Below, in pieces: positions 15,849 through 24,887 of a stretch of DNA of 64,000 nt; position 1 is the stretch's first letter; every line of letters begins with the position of its first letter. Below the pieces are notes generated by a model, which did not search any database, was not told the DNA's origin, and saw nothing but the letters and a program-made list of their open reading frames with translations. The position numbers were made by a program, and so were the translations under genes. The DNA is from Flavobacteriaceae bacterium PS02338. GTDB lineage: Bacteria; Bacteroidota; Bacteroidia; Sphingobacteriales; Sphingobacteriaceae. The DNA is taken from positions 124,001 through 188,000 of the forward strand of contig JASCOD010000008.1 of NCBI GenBank assembly GCA_029959615.1, read 5' to 3'.

Positions 15849-15872
15849 CGCCACATTTACAGAAAAATAAAA

Positions 15873-15945
<73 letters not shown>

Positions 15946-15981
15946 CTTTTTATTTTGAAACTTTAAGTTTTTGAGTAAAGG

Positions 15982-16067
15982 GGGGAGATACCAGAGTGGC
16001 CAAATGGGACAGACTGTAACTCTGTTGTCGCAAGACTTCGAAGGTTCGAATCCTTCTCTCCCCACCA
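15982..16067 (+). tRNA. tRNA-Tyr (anticodon GTA), CCA encoded
   Basis: The acceptor arms are GGGGAGA and TCTCCCC. The anticodon loop CTGTAAC gives GTA, and the long variable arm (TTGTCGCAAGA region) is that of class II tRNAs, which suits Tyr. After the discriminator A at 16064 the genome carries CCA (16065-16067), unlike the other tRNAs here. Confidence 0.95.
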
Positions 16068-16142
16068 TCAGTTAATAGTAATCAGTTTTTAGTTTGCAGT
16101 TCTTAACTGCTAACTTGCAATTGAAAGCTGAAAAACTGAAAA

Positions 16143-16215
16143 GCGGAAGTAGCTCAGTTGGTAGAGCGATAGCCTTCCAAGCTATAGGTCGCGAGTTCGA
16201 ACCTCGTCTTCCGCT
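16143..16215 (+). tRNA. tRNA-Gly (anticodon TCC)
   Basis: The acceptor arms are GCGGAAG and CTTCCGC, and the loop CTTCCAA gives anticodon TCC for GGA codons. The spacers on both sides contain short inverted repeats. Confidence 0.95.
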
Positions 16216-16303
16216 CCTAGAAGTTCATTGGGAATTTGTTCAATGGTTCACTAGTAGCCTAATGAACAAATGAGCGAGTGAACTAATGAGCTAAGGGTAA
16301 AAA

Positions 16304-16375
<72 letters not shown>

Positions 16376-16498
16376 CACAAGTTAGATAACTTTGTTATTC
16401 TGTTAGAAATAAACAGAAAGAACAAGGTTTTTTGTATTGAAATTGTATCAAAACAATAATTAAATAAAAAATTTTAACCTACTAATAAGTATAAAAAA

Positions 16499-17686
16499 AT
16501 GGCAAAAGAAAAGTTTGACCGCAGTAAGCCGCACTTAAACATCGGTACAATCGGTCACGTTGACCACGGTAAAACAACCTTAACAGCAGCAATTACTAAA
16601 GTATTGTCTGACGCAGGTTTATCTGAGGCACGTTCATTTGATTCAATTGACTCTGCTCCAGAGGAAAAAGAAAGAGGTATCACTATCAATACTGCTCACG
16701 TTGAGTATTCAACTGCTAACCGTCACTATGCTCACGTTGACTGTCCAGGTCACGCGGATTACGTGAAAAACATGGTTACAGGTGCTGCTCAAATGGACGG
16801 TGCTATCATCGTGGTAGCAGCTACAGATGGTCCAATGCCTCAAACTCGTGAGCACATTCTTTTGGCTCGTCAGGTAGGTGTACCTTCATTAGTTGTATTC
16901 ATGAATAAAGTGGATATGGTTGATGATCCTGAGTTGTTAGAACTTGTTGAAATGGAAATCCGTGAATTGTTATCATTCTATGAATTCCCTGGTGATGATA
17001 TTCCTGTAATTCAAGGTTCAGCTCTTGGTGGTTTGAACGGTGATGCTAAATGGGTAGAGAAAATCATGGAATTAATGGCAGCTGTTGATAGCTATATTCC
17101 AATTCCTCCACGTTTGACAGATCTTCCTTTCTTGATGCCTGTTGAAGACGTATTCTCAATTACTGGTCGTGGTACTGTTGCTACTGGTCGTATTGAGCGT
17201 GGTGTAATCAACTCTGGTGATCCAGTTGAAATCTTAGGTATGGGTGCTGAGAACTTAAAGTCTACAGTAACTGGTGTTGAGATGTTCCGTAAAATCTTAG
17301 ATTACGGTGAAGCTGGTGATAACGTAGGTTTATTATTACGTGGTATTGAGAAAACTGATATCCGTCGTGGTATGGTAATCTGTAAACCAGGTTCAGTAAC
17401 TCCTCACACAGATTTCAAAGCTGAGATCTATGTATTATCAAAAGCAGAAGGTGGTCGTCACACTCCATTCTTCAACAAATATCGTCCTCAATTCTATTTC
17501 CGTACTACAGACGTAACTGGTGAGATCTCACTAGCTGAAGGTACTGAAATGGTAATGCCAGGTGATAACGTTACAATCACAGTTAAATTAATTAACGCGA
17601 TTGCAATGGAAAAAGGTCTACGTTTCGCTATCCGTGAAGGTGGTAGAACAGTAGGTGCTGGTCAGGTAACTGAAATCTTAGCTTAA
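16499..17686 (+). CDS. tuf: elongation factor Tu
   Basis: The 395-residue product carries aminoacyl-tRNA to the ribosome with GTP. The G1 loop is GHVDHGKT at 19-26, and later GTPase motifs (DCPGHADYVKNM, NKVDMVDD) are intact, as are domains 2 and 3. Codon use is strongly biased (GGT, CGT, GTT), as expected of a highly expressed gene. No Shine-Dalgarno precedes the start; the leader ends in A-rich sequence, as is usual in this phylum. It probably shares a transcript with the tRNAs upstream. Confidence 0.98.
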   Translation: MAKEKFDRSKPHLNIGTIGHVDHGKTTLTAAITKVLSDAGLSEARSFDSIDSAPEEKERGITINTAHVEYSTANRHYAHVDCPGHADYVKNMVTGAAQMDGAIIVVAATDGPMPQTREHILLARQVGVPSLVVFMNKVDMVDDPELLELVEMEIRELLSFYEFPGDDIPVIQGSALGGLNGDAKWVEKIMELMAAVDSYIPIPPRLTDLPFLMPVEDVFSITGRGTVATGRIERGVINSGDPVEILGMGAENLKSTVTGVEMFRKILDYGEAGDNVGLLLRGIEKTDIRRGMVICKPGSVTPHTDFKAEIYVLSKAEGGRHTPFFNKYRPQFYFRTTDVTGEISLAEGTEMVMPGDNVTITVKLINAIAMEKGLRFAIREGGRTVGAGQVTEILA

Positions 17687-17706
17687 TTATTAAGCAACAC
17701 AATATA

Positions 17707-17737
17707 AAAAGGGTTAGCTTTTAGCTAGCTCTTTTTT
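17707..17737 (+). terminator. terminator after tuf
   Basis: Arms AAAAGGGTTAGCT (17707-17719) and AGCTAGCTCTTTT (17723-17735) pair with two G-T pairs and a three-base loop, followed by T. The tRNA-Trp gene starts only a few bases later, so some readthrough or RNA processing must serve it. Confidence 0.6.
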
Positions 17738-17741
17738 ATCC

Positions 17742-17812
17742 ACGGGAATAGTTCAATGGTAGAATAGAGGTCTCCAAAACCTTTGATCAGGGTTCGAATC
17801 CTTGTTCCCGTG
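17742..17812 (+). tRNA. tRNA-Trp (anticodon CCA)
   Basis: The acceptor arms are ACGGGAA and TTCCCGT. The loop CTCCAAA gives anticodon CCA. Placement between tuf and secE is the standard bacterial order. Confidence 0.95.
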
Positions 17813-17898
17813 CAAATAAAGTGATTGAGTTTAGAATGTTGAAATGAGTAAATTACCCATTCAATTATTCAAAATCTTTTCATTTAAAATTATTAAAT

Positions 17899-18090
17899 AT
17901 GGCTAAGGTAGTTCAGTTTATAAAAGAATCGTACGAAGAAATGACCCAAAAGGTAACTTGGCCTACATGGGGTGATTTGCAAAACTCAGCAGTGTTGGTT
18001 TTGGTAGCTTCGGCAATTATATCTCTTGTTATCCTAGCAATGGATAAAGGGGCTAATTTTGTTCTAGAGACTTTTTACAATTCACTTTAA
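17899..18090 (+). CDS. secE: SecE subunit of the preprotein translocase
   Basis: The 63-residue product has the short bacterial SecE form: a cytoplasmic amphipathic helix (VVQFIKESYEEMTQKVTWPT) with the conserved TWP, then one membrane helix (SAVLVLVASAIISLVILAM). It stabilises SecY in the inner membrane. It is followed after 15 bases by nusG. Confidence 0.95.
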   Translation: MAKVVQFIKESYEEMTQKVTWPTWGDLQNSAVLVLVASAIISLVILAMDKGANFVLETFYNSL

Positions 18091-18105
18091 AATAGATTTA
18101 ATTAG

Positions 18106-18648
18106 ATGAACGATCAGTTGAAATGGTACGTTGTTAGAGCGGTAAGTGGTAAAGAGAAGAAAGTAAAACAGTACATTGATTCGGAAATTAGCCGCTTAGG
18201 ATTATCTCATCTAGTTCCTCAAGTGTTGATCCCAACGGAGAAATACTATCAGATGAAGGATGGTAAAAAGATTGCCAAAGAACGTAACTACTACCCAGGA
18301 TATGTAATGATTGAAGCGGCTTTAGACGGAGAGTTGGAGCACGTAATTAAAGGGATTAACAGTGTTATAGGTTTCTTAGGAGATAAAGCAGGTAATGCTA
18401 TTCCGATGAGACAGGCAGAAGTTAACCGTATCTTAGGTAAGGTTGATGAGATGAGCCAACAAAGTGAAACGATGAACGTTGCTTACTACGTTGGTGAAAA
18501 CGTAAAAGTAATGGACGGACCTTTCAATGGTTTCTCAGGAATTATCGAAGAGGTGAACGAAGAGAAGAAAAAGCTTAAGGTTATGGTTAAGATTTTCGGT
18601 AGAAAAACACCACTTGAGCTTAACTACATGCAAGTAGAAAAAGAATAG
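18106..18648 (+). CDS. nusG: transcription termination/antitermination factor NusG
   Basis: The 180-residue product has the NGN domain (WYVVRAVSGKEKKVKQYI, with YPGYVMIEA in the middle) and a C-terminal KOW domain (NVKVMDGPFNGFSGIIEEVN). It binds RNA polymerase and couples it to Rho or the ribosome. It forms a unit with secE. A hairpin that also carries the rplK promoter follows. Confidence 0.97.
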   Translation: MNDQLKWYVVRAVSGKEKKVKQYIDSEISRLGLSHLVPQVLIPTEKYYQMKDGKKIAKERNYYPGYVMIEAALDGELEHVIKGINSVIGFLGDKAGNAIPMRQAEVNRILGKVDEMSQQSETMNVAYYVGENVKVMDGPFNGFSGIIEEVNEEKKKLKVMVKIFGRKTPLELNYMQVEKE

Positions 18649-18669
18649 TAAAAAATTTTATAAAAAATA

Positions 18670-18700
18670 TTGGAGGACTGCAAGATAATTTATATCTTTG
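18670..18700 (+). promoter_or_regulatory. promoter of the rplK operon (TTG, 20 bases, TATCTTTG)
   Basis: TTG at 18670-18672 and TATCTTTG at 18693-18700 fit the phylum consensus. The predicted start lies about 85-90 bases before rplK, leaving a leader long enough for ribosomal-protein feedback. Confidence 0.6.
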
Positions 18701-18711
18701 CAGTCCTTTTT
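18674..18711 (+). terminator. terminator of secE-nusG, overlapping the rplK promoter
   Basis: A perfect 10-bp stem (AGGACTGCAA at 18674-18683, TTGCAGTCCT at 18698-18707), extended by GATA/TATC, ends in five T. The right arm contains the TATCTTTG of the rplK promoter. Confidence 0.65.
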
Positions 18712-18794
18712 GCGTTATAGCGCAGCTAAAGGAATCTTAAATGTTACATGCTTCCAATATTTAACATTGAGTTTTAATTAAACAAAAACAAAAA

Positions 18795-19235
18795 ATGGCA
18801 AAAGAAGTCAGTGCGATGATCAAATTACAGATCAAAGGCGGAGCTGCAAACCCATCGCCACCAGTAGGACCTGCTTTAGGTGCTAAAGGTGTTAACATCA
18901 TGGAGTTTTGTAAACAATTCAATGCTCGTACCCAAGATAAGCCAGGTAAAGTTTTACCAGTTGTAATTACTGTATATGCTGACAAGTCTTTCGATTTCAT
19001 CATCAAAACCCCTCCGGTTGCTATCCAATTATTGGATGCTACTAAATTACAGAGTGGTTCTGCTGAGCCTAACCGTAAAAAAGTTGGATCGGTGACTTGG
19101 GATCAAGTTAAGGCAATTGCTGAAGATAAAATGCCTGATTTAAATGCATTCACTATCGAATCAGCAATGAGTATGGTTGCTGGTACAGCACGTAGTATGG
19201 GTATCACTGTTTCAGGTGATGCGCCTTTTAACTAA
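18795..19235 (+). CDS. rplK: 50S ribosomal protein uL11
   Basis: The 146-residue product shows the L11 N-terminal signature (IKLQIKGGAANPSPPVGPAL) and the RNA-binding C-terminal domain. It forms the GTPase-associated centre with 23S rRNA and the L10/L12 stalk. First gene of rplK-rplA-rplJ-rplL; the start ATG follows an A-rich sequence and no Shine-Dalgarno. Confidence 0.98.
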   Translation: MAKEVSAMIKLQIKGGAANPSPPVGPALGAKGVNIMEFCKQFNARTQDKPGKVLPVVITVYADKSFDFIIKTPPVAIQLLDATKLQSGSAEPNRKKVGSVTWDQVKAIAEDKMPDLNAFTIESAMSMVAGTARSMGITVSGDAPFN

Positions 19236-19261
19236 TTATTTAACATTAACAGTTTACACTA

Positions 19262-19960
19262 GTGGCTAAGTTAACAAAAAATCAAAAAATAGCACACGCT
19301 AAACTAGAAGCCGGTAAATCGTATTCTTTGAAAGAAGCATCAGCTTTGGTAAAAGAAATCACGTTAACTAAATTCGATGCATCAGTTGATATTGATGTGA
19401 GTTTAGGGGTAGACCCACGTAAAGCCAATCAAATGGTGCGTGGTATCGCTACCTTACCACACGGTACCGGTAAAACTGTTCGCGTTTTAGTGCTTTGTAC
19501 TCCTGATAAGGAAGAAGAGGCTAAAGCTGCAGGAGCAGATTTTGTAGGTTTAGACGAATATGTAGCTAAAATTGAAGGTGGTTGGACAGATGTAGACATT
19601 ATTATCACTACTCCTGCGTGTATGGCAAAAGTAGGTAAATTGGGCCGTGTTTTAGGTCCAAGGAACTTGATGCCAAACCCTAAATCAGGAACAGTAACTA
19701 ACGAAGTTGGTAAGGCTGTAACTGACGTAAAAGGCGGTAAGATTGATTTTAAAGTTGACAAAACTGGTATCATTCACGCTTCAATCGGAAAAGTATCATT
19801 CCCAGCAGAGAAAATTTATGAAAATGCTTTAGAGGTTCTACAAGTAATTTCAAGATTGAAACCTTCTGCTGCAAAAGGAACTTATTTTAAGAGCATTCAT
19901 GTTTCTTCAACAATGAGTCCTGGAATTGCAATTGAAACTAAATCAGTAGCGGGGATCTAA
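19262..19960 (+). CDS. rplA: 50S ribosomal protein uL1
   Basis: The 232-residue product starts at a GTG (MAKLTKNQKIAHAKL). L1 motifs are intact: FDASVDIDVSLGVDPRKANQ and GPRNLMPNPKSGTVT. It lines the E-site side of the ribosome and often represses its own operon by binding the mRNA leader. The rplJ start follows two bases after its stop, which suggests coupled translation. Confidence 0.97.
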   Translation: MAKLTKNQKIAHAKLEAGKSYSLKEASALVKEITLTKFDASVDIDVSLGVDPRKANQMVRGIATLPHGTGKTVRVLVLCTPDKEEEAKAAGADFVGLDEYVAKIEGGWTDVDIIITTPACMAKVGKLGRVLGPRNLMPNPKSGTVTNEVGKAVTDVKGGKIDFKVDKTGIIHASIGKVSFPAEKIYENALEVLQVISRLKPSAAKGTYFKSIHVSSTMSPGIAIETKSVAGI

Positions 19961-19962
19961 TT

Positions 19963-20487
19963 ATGAACAGAGAAGAAAAACAAGAAGTAGTTTTAGCTCT
20001 ACAAGAGAAAATGCAGGAGTTTGGCAATTTTTATATTGCTGATACCTCAGGCTTATCTGTTGAAAAAGTAAATAACATCCGTCGTAAATGTTTCGAAAGC
20101 GGTATCGAAATGAAAGTTGCTAAAAACACTTTGATCAAAAAAGCGATCGAAGGTTTAGAGGGCGATTCATCTGAGATATTCACAGCATTAAAAGGTCAAT
20201 CTGCCTTATTATTTTCGAAAGTAGGAAATGGTCCAGCTAAGCTGATCAAATCACTAAGAAAAGGAAAAGGTGAAGATAAACCTCAGTTGAAAGGTGCATA
20301 TATAGACACAGCAATCTTCGTTGGCGATAACCAATTAGATGCATTAGTAAGCTTGAAATCAAGAGAAGAGCTTATTGGCGAAATCATTGGATTATTACAA
20401 TCACCAGCTAAAAATGTTGTATCTGCATTGCAATCAAGCGGAGGTAAGATCGCAGGTATTGTTAAAACACTACAAGAAAGAGGTTAA
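19963..20487 (+). CDS. rplJ: 50S ribosomal protein uL10
   Basis: The 174-residue product anchors the L7/L12 stalk. It has the L10 N-terminal pattern (FYIADTSGLSVEKVNNIRR) and the helical C-terminus (LQSPAKNVVSALQSSGGKI) that binds L12 dimers. The start is two bases after rplA. Confidence 0.97.
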   Translation: MNREEKQEVVLALQEKMQEFGNFYIADTSGLSVEKVNNIRRKCFESGIEMKVAKNTLIKKAIEGLEGDSSEIFTALKGQSALLFSKVGNGPAKLIKSLRKGKGEDKPQLKGAYIDTAIFVGDNQLDALVSLKSREELIGEIIGLLQSPAKNVVSALQSSGGKIAGIVKTLQERG

Positions 20488-20551
20488 CGAACACCTTAAG
20501 TTCGTAAGTTAAACAAACAACAATCACGTAAAATTTTAAAATCTTAATAAA

Positions 20552-20929
20552 ATGGCAGATTTAAAAGCGTTTGCTGAGCAATTAGTAAACTTAACAGTTA
20601 AAGAAGTTAATGAATTAGCTCAAATCTTAAAAGACGAGTATGGTATCGAGCCTGCTGCTGCTGCAGTAGCTGTAGCTGCTCCTGCTGCTGGTGGCGATGC
20701 TCCTGCAGCTGAAGAGAAAACATCTTTTGATGTAATCTTGAAAGATGCTGGTGGTCAAAAACTAGCTGTAGTTAAATTAGTAAAAGATTTAACTGGTCTA
20801 GGTTTGAAAGAAGCTAAAGACTTAGTTGACGGTGCACCTAAAGAATTAAAAGCTGGTGTTGCTAAAGACGAAGCAGAAGCTCTTAAAAAACAATTAGAAG
20901 AAGCTGGAGCTGTAGTTGAGATTAAGTAA
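20552..20929 (+). CDS. rplL: 50S ribosomal protein bL12
   Basis: The 125-residue stalk protein has an N-terminal dimer helix, an alanine-rich hinge near residues 35-53 (AAAAVAVAAPAAGG), and the conserved C-terminal domain (VKLVKDLTGLGLKEAKDLVD) that contacts translation factors. Two hairpins lie between it and rpoB. Confidence 0.98.
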   Translation: MADLKAFAEQLVNLTVKEVNELAQILKDEYGIEPAAAAVAVAAPAAGGDAPAAEEKTSFDVILKDAGGQKLAVVKLVKDLTGLGLKEAKDLVDGAPKELKAGVAKDEAEALKKQLEEAGAVVEIK

Positions 20930-20958
20930 TCACTTAATATAACGAAACTCAAAAGAAA

Positions 20959-21030
20959 AGACTCCGACTATAAAGTCGGAGTCTATTCCCGTTTATAAAC
21001 ATTTCATTTTGTTTGGTTGATGAAATGTTT
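20959..21030 (+). promoter_or_regulatory. two hairpins between rplL and rpoB (putative attenuator or processing site)
   Basis: The first is a perfect 11-bp stem (AGACTCCGACT at 20959-20969, AGTCGGAGTCT at 20974-20984, four-base loop) with no T-run after it. The second is a perfect 11-bp stem (AAACATTTCAT at 20997-21007, ATGAAATGTTT at 21020-21030) with a 12-base loop. Bacteria often attenuate or process the transcript here so that polymerase subunits are made less than ribosomal proteins. Confidence 0.65.
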
Positions 21031-21082
21031 CCTTTTGAAACCAAAAAATAGTTTATTCTTAAACTAAATTAAATTTAGTCCC

Positions 21083-24000
21083 TTGGCAAATAAAGTCGAC
21101 CAAAGAGTAAATTTTGCACGTAGTAAGCACATTATCGATTATCCAGATTTTCTGGATGTGCAGTTGCAATCATTTAGAGAATTTTTCCAGATCGAAACTA
21201 CTTCAGACAACCGTCACACAGAAGGTTTGTTTAAAGTGTTCGCTGAAAACTTCCCAATCACTGATTCTAGAAACATCTTTGTTTTAGAATTTTTAGATTA
21301 TTTTATTGATCCACCTCGTTATGACATTCCTGAATGTATTGACCGTGGACTAACTTACAGCGTTCCGTTGAAAGCTAAATTGAAGCTTTCTTGTAACGAT
21401 GCTGAGCACGAAGATTTTGAAACCATTATTCAAGATGTATACTTAGGAACCATTCCTTATATGACTCCTAAAGGTACATTCGTGATTAACGGTGCAGAAC
21501 GTGTAATTGTATCTCAATTGCATAGGTCTCCAGGTGTGTTCTTCGGTCAAAGCCGTCACACCAATGGTACTAAATTATATTCTGCCCGTGTAATTCCGTT
21601 TAAAGGTTCTTGGATCGAATTTGCTACAGACGTTAATAACGTAATGTATGCTTACATCGATCGTAAGAAAAAATTCCCTGTAACTACGTTATTGCGTGCT
21701 ATTGGTTACGATTCTGATAAAGACATCTTAGAACTTTTTGATCTTGCTGATGAAGTAAAAGTTAGTAAATCAGGTTTAAAGAAATATATTGGACGTAAAC
21801 TAGCTGCAAGAGTTCTTAGAAAATGGGTAGAAGATTTTGTGGACGAGGATACCGGTGAGGTAGTTTCTATTGACCGTAATGAGGTTATTTTAGACAGGGA
21901 TACTGTTTTAGAAGACGACCATATTGATTTAATCATCGATGCAGGTGTTAAAACTATCATCTTATCTAAAGATGACGGTGCATCTCAGGCTGATTATACC
22001 ATTATATACAATACTTTACAAAAAGATACTTCTAACTCTGAAAAAGAGGCTGTGGAGAACATCTATCGTGCTTTGCGTAACGCAGAACCACCTGATGAGG
22101 AAACAGCTAGAGGTATCATTGATCGTTTATTCTTCTCGGATAAACGTTACGACTTAGGTGATGTAGGTAGATACCGTATCAACCGTAAGTTGAAAATGGA
22201 TACTCCTGATGAGGTTAAAGTTTTGACGAAAGCAGATATTATCGCAATCGTTAAATACTTGATCAAATTAATTAACTCTAAAGAAGAGGTGGATGATATT
22301 GACCACTTGTCAAACCGTCGTGTACGTACGGTAGGTGAGCAATTGTACGCACAGTTTGGTGTAGGTTTAGCTCGTATGGCTAGAACTATCCGTGAGCGTA
22401 TGAACATTCGCGATAACGAGGTGTTTACACCAACAGATTTGATTAATGCTCGTACATTATCATCTGTAATCAATTCTTTCTTTGGAACCAACCAACTTTC
22501 ACAGTTCATGGATCAAACCAATCCTTTGGCGGAGATTACGCACAAGCGTCGTCTTTCAGCTTTAGGTCCAGGTGGTCTATCTCGTGAGCGTGCAGGTTTC
22601 GAGGTTCGTGACGTTCACTATACGCACTACGGTCGTTTGTGTACTATCGAAACTCCAGAGGGTCCAAACATCGGTTTGATTTCATCACTATGTGTACACG
22701 CTAAAATCAATAGCTTAGGTTTTATCGAAACTCCATACAAAAAGGTAGTTGACGGTAAAGTGGCTATGAACGAGGATGTGATTTACCTATCTGCAGAAGA
22801 TGAAGATGGTAAAACGATTGCTCAAGCTAATGCGCAGTACGATGATAAAGGTAATTTCTCTACACCACGTGTTAAAGCACGTTACGAGGGTGACTTCCCG
22901 ATTATCGAGCCTGAGAAATTAGACTTGATGGATATTGCTCCTAACCAGATTACTTCAATCGCTGCGTCGTTAATTCCGTTCTTAGAACATGATGATGCGA
23001 ACAGGGCGTTGATGGGATCAAACATGCAACGTCAGGCCGTACCATTATTACGTCCTGAGGCTCCAATTGTAGGTACAGGTTTAGAAGGTCGCGTTGCTCG
23101 TGACTCAAGAACATTGATCAATGCAGAAGGAAATGGTGTTGTTGAGTATGTAGATGCAAATCAAATTGTTATTAAATACGAAAGAAATGACGACGATCGT
23201 TTAGTTTCTTTTGAAGGAGATAGCAAAGCTTATAGATTAACTAAGTTCAAGAAAACCAACCAAAATACTTGTATCAACTTAAAGCCAATTGTAAAAAAAG
23301 GCCAAAAGGTTACTAAAGGTCAAGTGCTTTGTGAAGGTTATGCAACTGAAGATGGTGAATTGGCATTAGGAAGAAACTTAAAAGTAGCTTTCATGCCTTG
23401 GCAAGGATATAACTTTGAGGATGCGATCGTAATTAACGAGCGTATTGTTAGAGAAGATATCTTTACTTCACTACATATCGAAGAATTTGAATTAGAAGTA
23501 CGTGATACAAAACGTGGCGAAGAGGAGCTAACTCCAGATATCCCTAACGTTTCTGAAGAAGCTACCAAAGATTTAGATGAAAACGGTATCATTCGTGTTG
23601 GAGCAGAGGTTAAAGAAGGTGATATCTTGATTGGTAAAATTACTCCAAAAGGAGAGTCAGATCCTTCACCAGAAGAAAAATTACTTCGTGCAATCTTTGG
23701 AGACAAAGCTGGCGACGTGAAAGATGCTTCATTGAAAACTCCACCATCAATTAAAGGTGTGGTTATCGATACTAAATTGTTCTCTAGAGCTAAGAAAACT
23801 ACAAAAGCTGAAGAAAAATCAGCAATTGAGAAATTAGACAAGAAATACAATATTGCTACTGAGAATCTTAAGAATGAATTAGTAGATAAATTGTTCCAAG
23901 TTGTAAATGGTAAAACATCTCAAGGTGTATTCAACGTTTACAAAGAACTTTTAATTGCTAAAGGTGCTAAGTTCACTCAAAAAATGTTAATTGATCTTGA

Positions 24001-24886
24001 ATATGCTCACATCAATCCATACAAATGGACAACTGATGACGATAAAAATGAGCAAATCAAGATGTTGTTGCACAACTATGGTATCCGTGTAAACGAAGAA
24101 CTAGGTGCTTACAAACGTGACAAGTTCGCCATTAGCGTTGGAGATGAGCTTCCATCAGGAATTGTTCAGATGGCTAAAGTTTATGTAGCTAAAAAACGTA
24201 AGTTAAAAGTAGGTGATAAGATGGCTGGTCGTCACGGTAATAAGGGTATTGTTGCTCGTATTGTACGTGATGAAGATATGCCTTTCTTAGATGATGGAAC
24301 ACCTGTTGATATCGTGTTGAACCCATTGGGTGTACCTTCACGTATGAACTTGGGTCAGATCTATGAAACCGTATTGGCTTGGGCTGGTCAGAAATTAGGT
24401 GTAAAATTTGCTACTCCAATTTTTGACGGTGCTAAGAGCGATGAGGTAGAAGATTGGATCACTAAAGCCGGTTTGCCAGCTTCTGGTAGAACTTACTTAA
24501 ACAATGGTTTAACGGGAGATAAATTTGACCAACCAACTACTGTAGGTATTATCTATATGCTGAAATTAGGTCACATGGTTGATGATAAGATGCACGCTCG
24601 TTCTATCGGACCATACTCATTAATTACACAACAACCATTGGGTGGTAAAGCTCAATTTGGTGGTCAGCGTTTTGGTGAGATGGAGGTTTGGGCATTAGAG
24701 GCATTCGGTGCTGCTAATATCCTTCAAGAGATCTTGACTGTGAAGTCTGATGATGTTATTGGAAGAGCCAAAACTTACGAAGCCATTGTTAAAGGCGAAA
24801 ACCTACCAACTCCAGGAGTACCAGAATCGTTCAACGTATTGGTACACGAGTTACGCGGCTTAGGTTTAGATATTACGTTAGACTAA
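21083..24886 (+). CDS. rpoB: DNA-directed RNA polymerase subunit beta
   Basis: The 1,267-residue product is full-length. Conserved blocks are present: GVFFGQSRHTNGTKLYSARV, then DQTNPLAEITHKRRLSALGP near the rifampicin pocket, TPEGPNIGLI, and the C-terminal GGQRFGEMEVWALEAFGAA. The start is TTG (encoding M, then ANKVDQRVNF), since no ATG lies nearby in frame. The weak start and the hairpins before it could both lower output relative to rplL. Confidence 0.98.
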   Translation: MANKVDQRVNFARSKHIIDYPDFLDVQLQSFREFFQIETTSDNRHTEGLFKVFAENFPITDSRNIFVLEFLDYFIDPPRYDIPECIDRGLTYSVPLKAKLKLSCNDAEHEDFETIIQDVYLGTIPYMTPKGTFVINGAERVIVSQLHRSPGVFFGQSRHTNGTKLYSARVIPFKGSWIEFATDVNNVMYAYIDRKKKFPVTTLLRAIGYDSDKDILELFDLADEVKVSKSGLKKYIGRKLAARVLRKWVEDFVDEDTGEVVSIDRNEVILDRDTVLEDDHIDLIIDAGVKTIILSKDDGASQADYTIIYNTLQKDTSNSEKEAVENIYRALRNAEPPDEETARGIIDRLFFSDKRYDLGDVGRYRINRKLKMDTPDEVKVLTKADIIAIVKYLIKLINSKEEVDDIDHLSNRRVRTVGEQLYAQFGVGLARMARTIRERMNIRDNEVFTPTDLINARTLSSVINSFFGTNQLSQFMDQTNPLAEITHKRRLSALGPGGLSRERAGFEVRDVHYTHYGRLCTIETPEGPNIGLISSLCVHAKINSLGFIETPYKKVVDGKVAMNEDVIYLSAEDEDGKTIAQANAQYDDKGNFSTPRVKARYEGDFPIIEPEKLDLMDIAPNQITSIAASLIPFLEHDDANRALMGSNMQRQAVPLLRPEAPIVGTGLEGRVARDSRTLINAEGNGVVEYVDANQIVIKYERNDDDRLVSFEGDSKAYRLTKFKKTNQNTCINLKPIVKKGQKVTKGQVLCEGYATEDGELALGRNLKVAFMPWQGYNFEDAIVINERIVREDIFTSLHIEEFELEVRDTKRGEEELTPDIPNVSEEATKDLDENGIIRVGAEVKEGDILIGKITPKGESDPSPEEKLLRAIFGDKAGDVKDASLKTPPSIKGVVIDTKLFSRAKKTTKAEEKSAIEKLDKKYNIATENLKNELVDKLFQVVNGKTSQGVFNVYKELLIAKGAKFTQKMLIDLEYAHINPYKWTTDDDKNEQIKMLLHNYGIRVNEELGAYKRDKFAISVGDELPSGIVQMAKVYVAKKRKLKVGDKMAGRHGNKGIVARIVRDEDMPFLDDGTPVDIVLNPLGVPSRMNLGQIYETVLAWAGQKLGVKFATPIFDGAKSDEVEDWITKAGLPASGRTYLNNGLTGDKFDQPTTVGIIYMLKLGHMVDDKMHARSIGPYSLITQQPLGGKAQFGGQRFGEMEVWALEAFGAANILQEILTVKSDDVIGRAKTYEAIVKGENLPTPGVPESFNVLVHELRGLGLDITLD

Positions 24887-24887
24887 A

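Noticed and set aside
18668..18712. Hairpin before rplK as an L11/L1-type leader binding site
   Set aside because: The hairpin ends in a T-run and lies mainly upstream of the predicted transcription start, so terminator use is the simpler reading.
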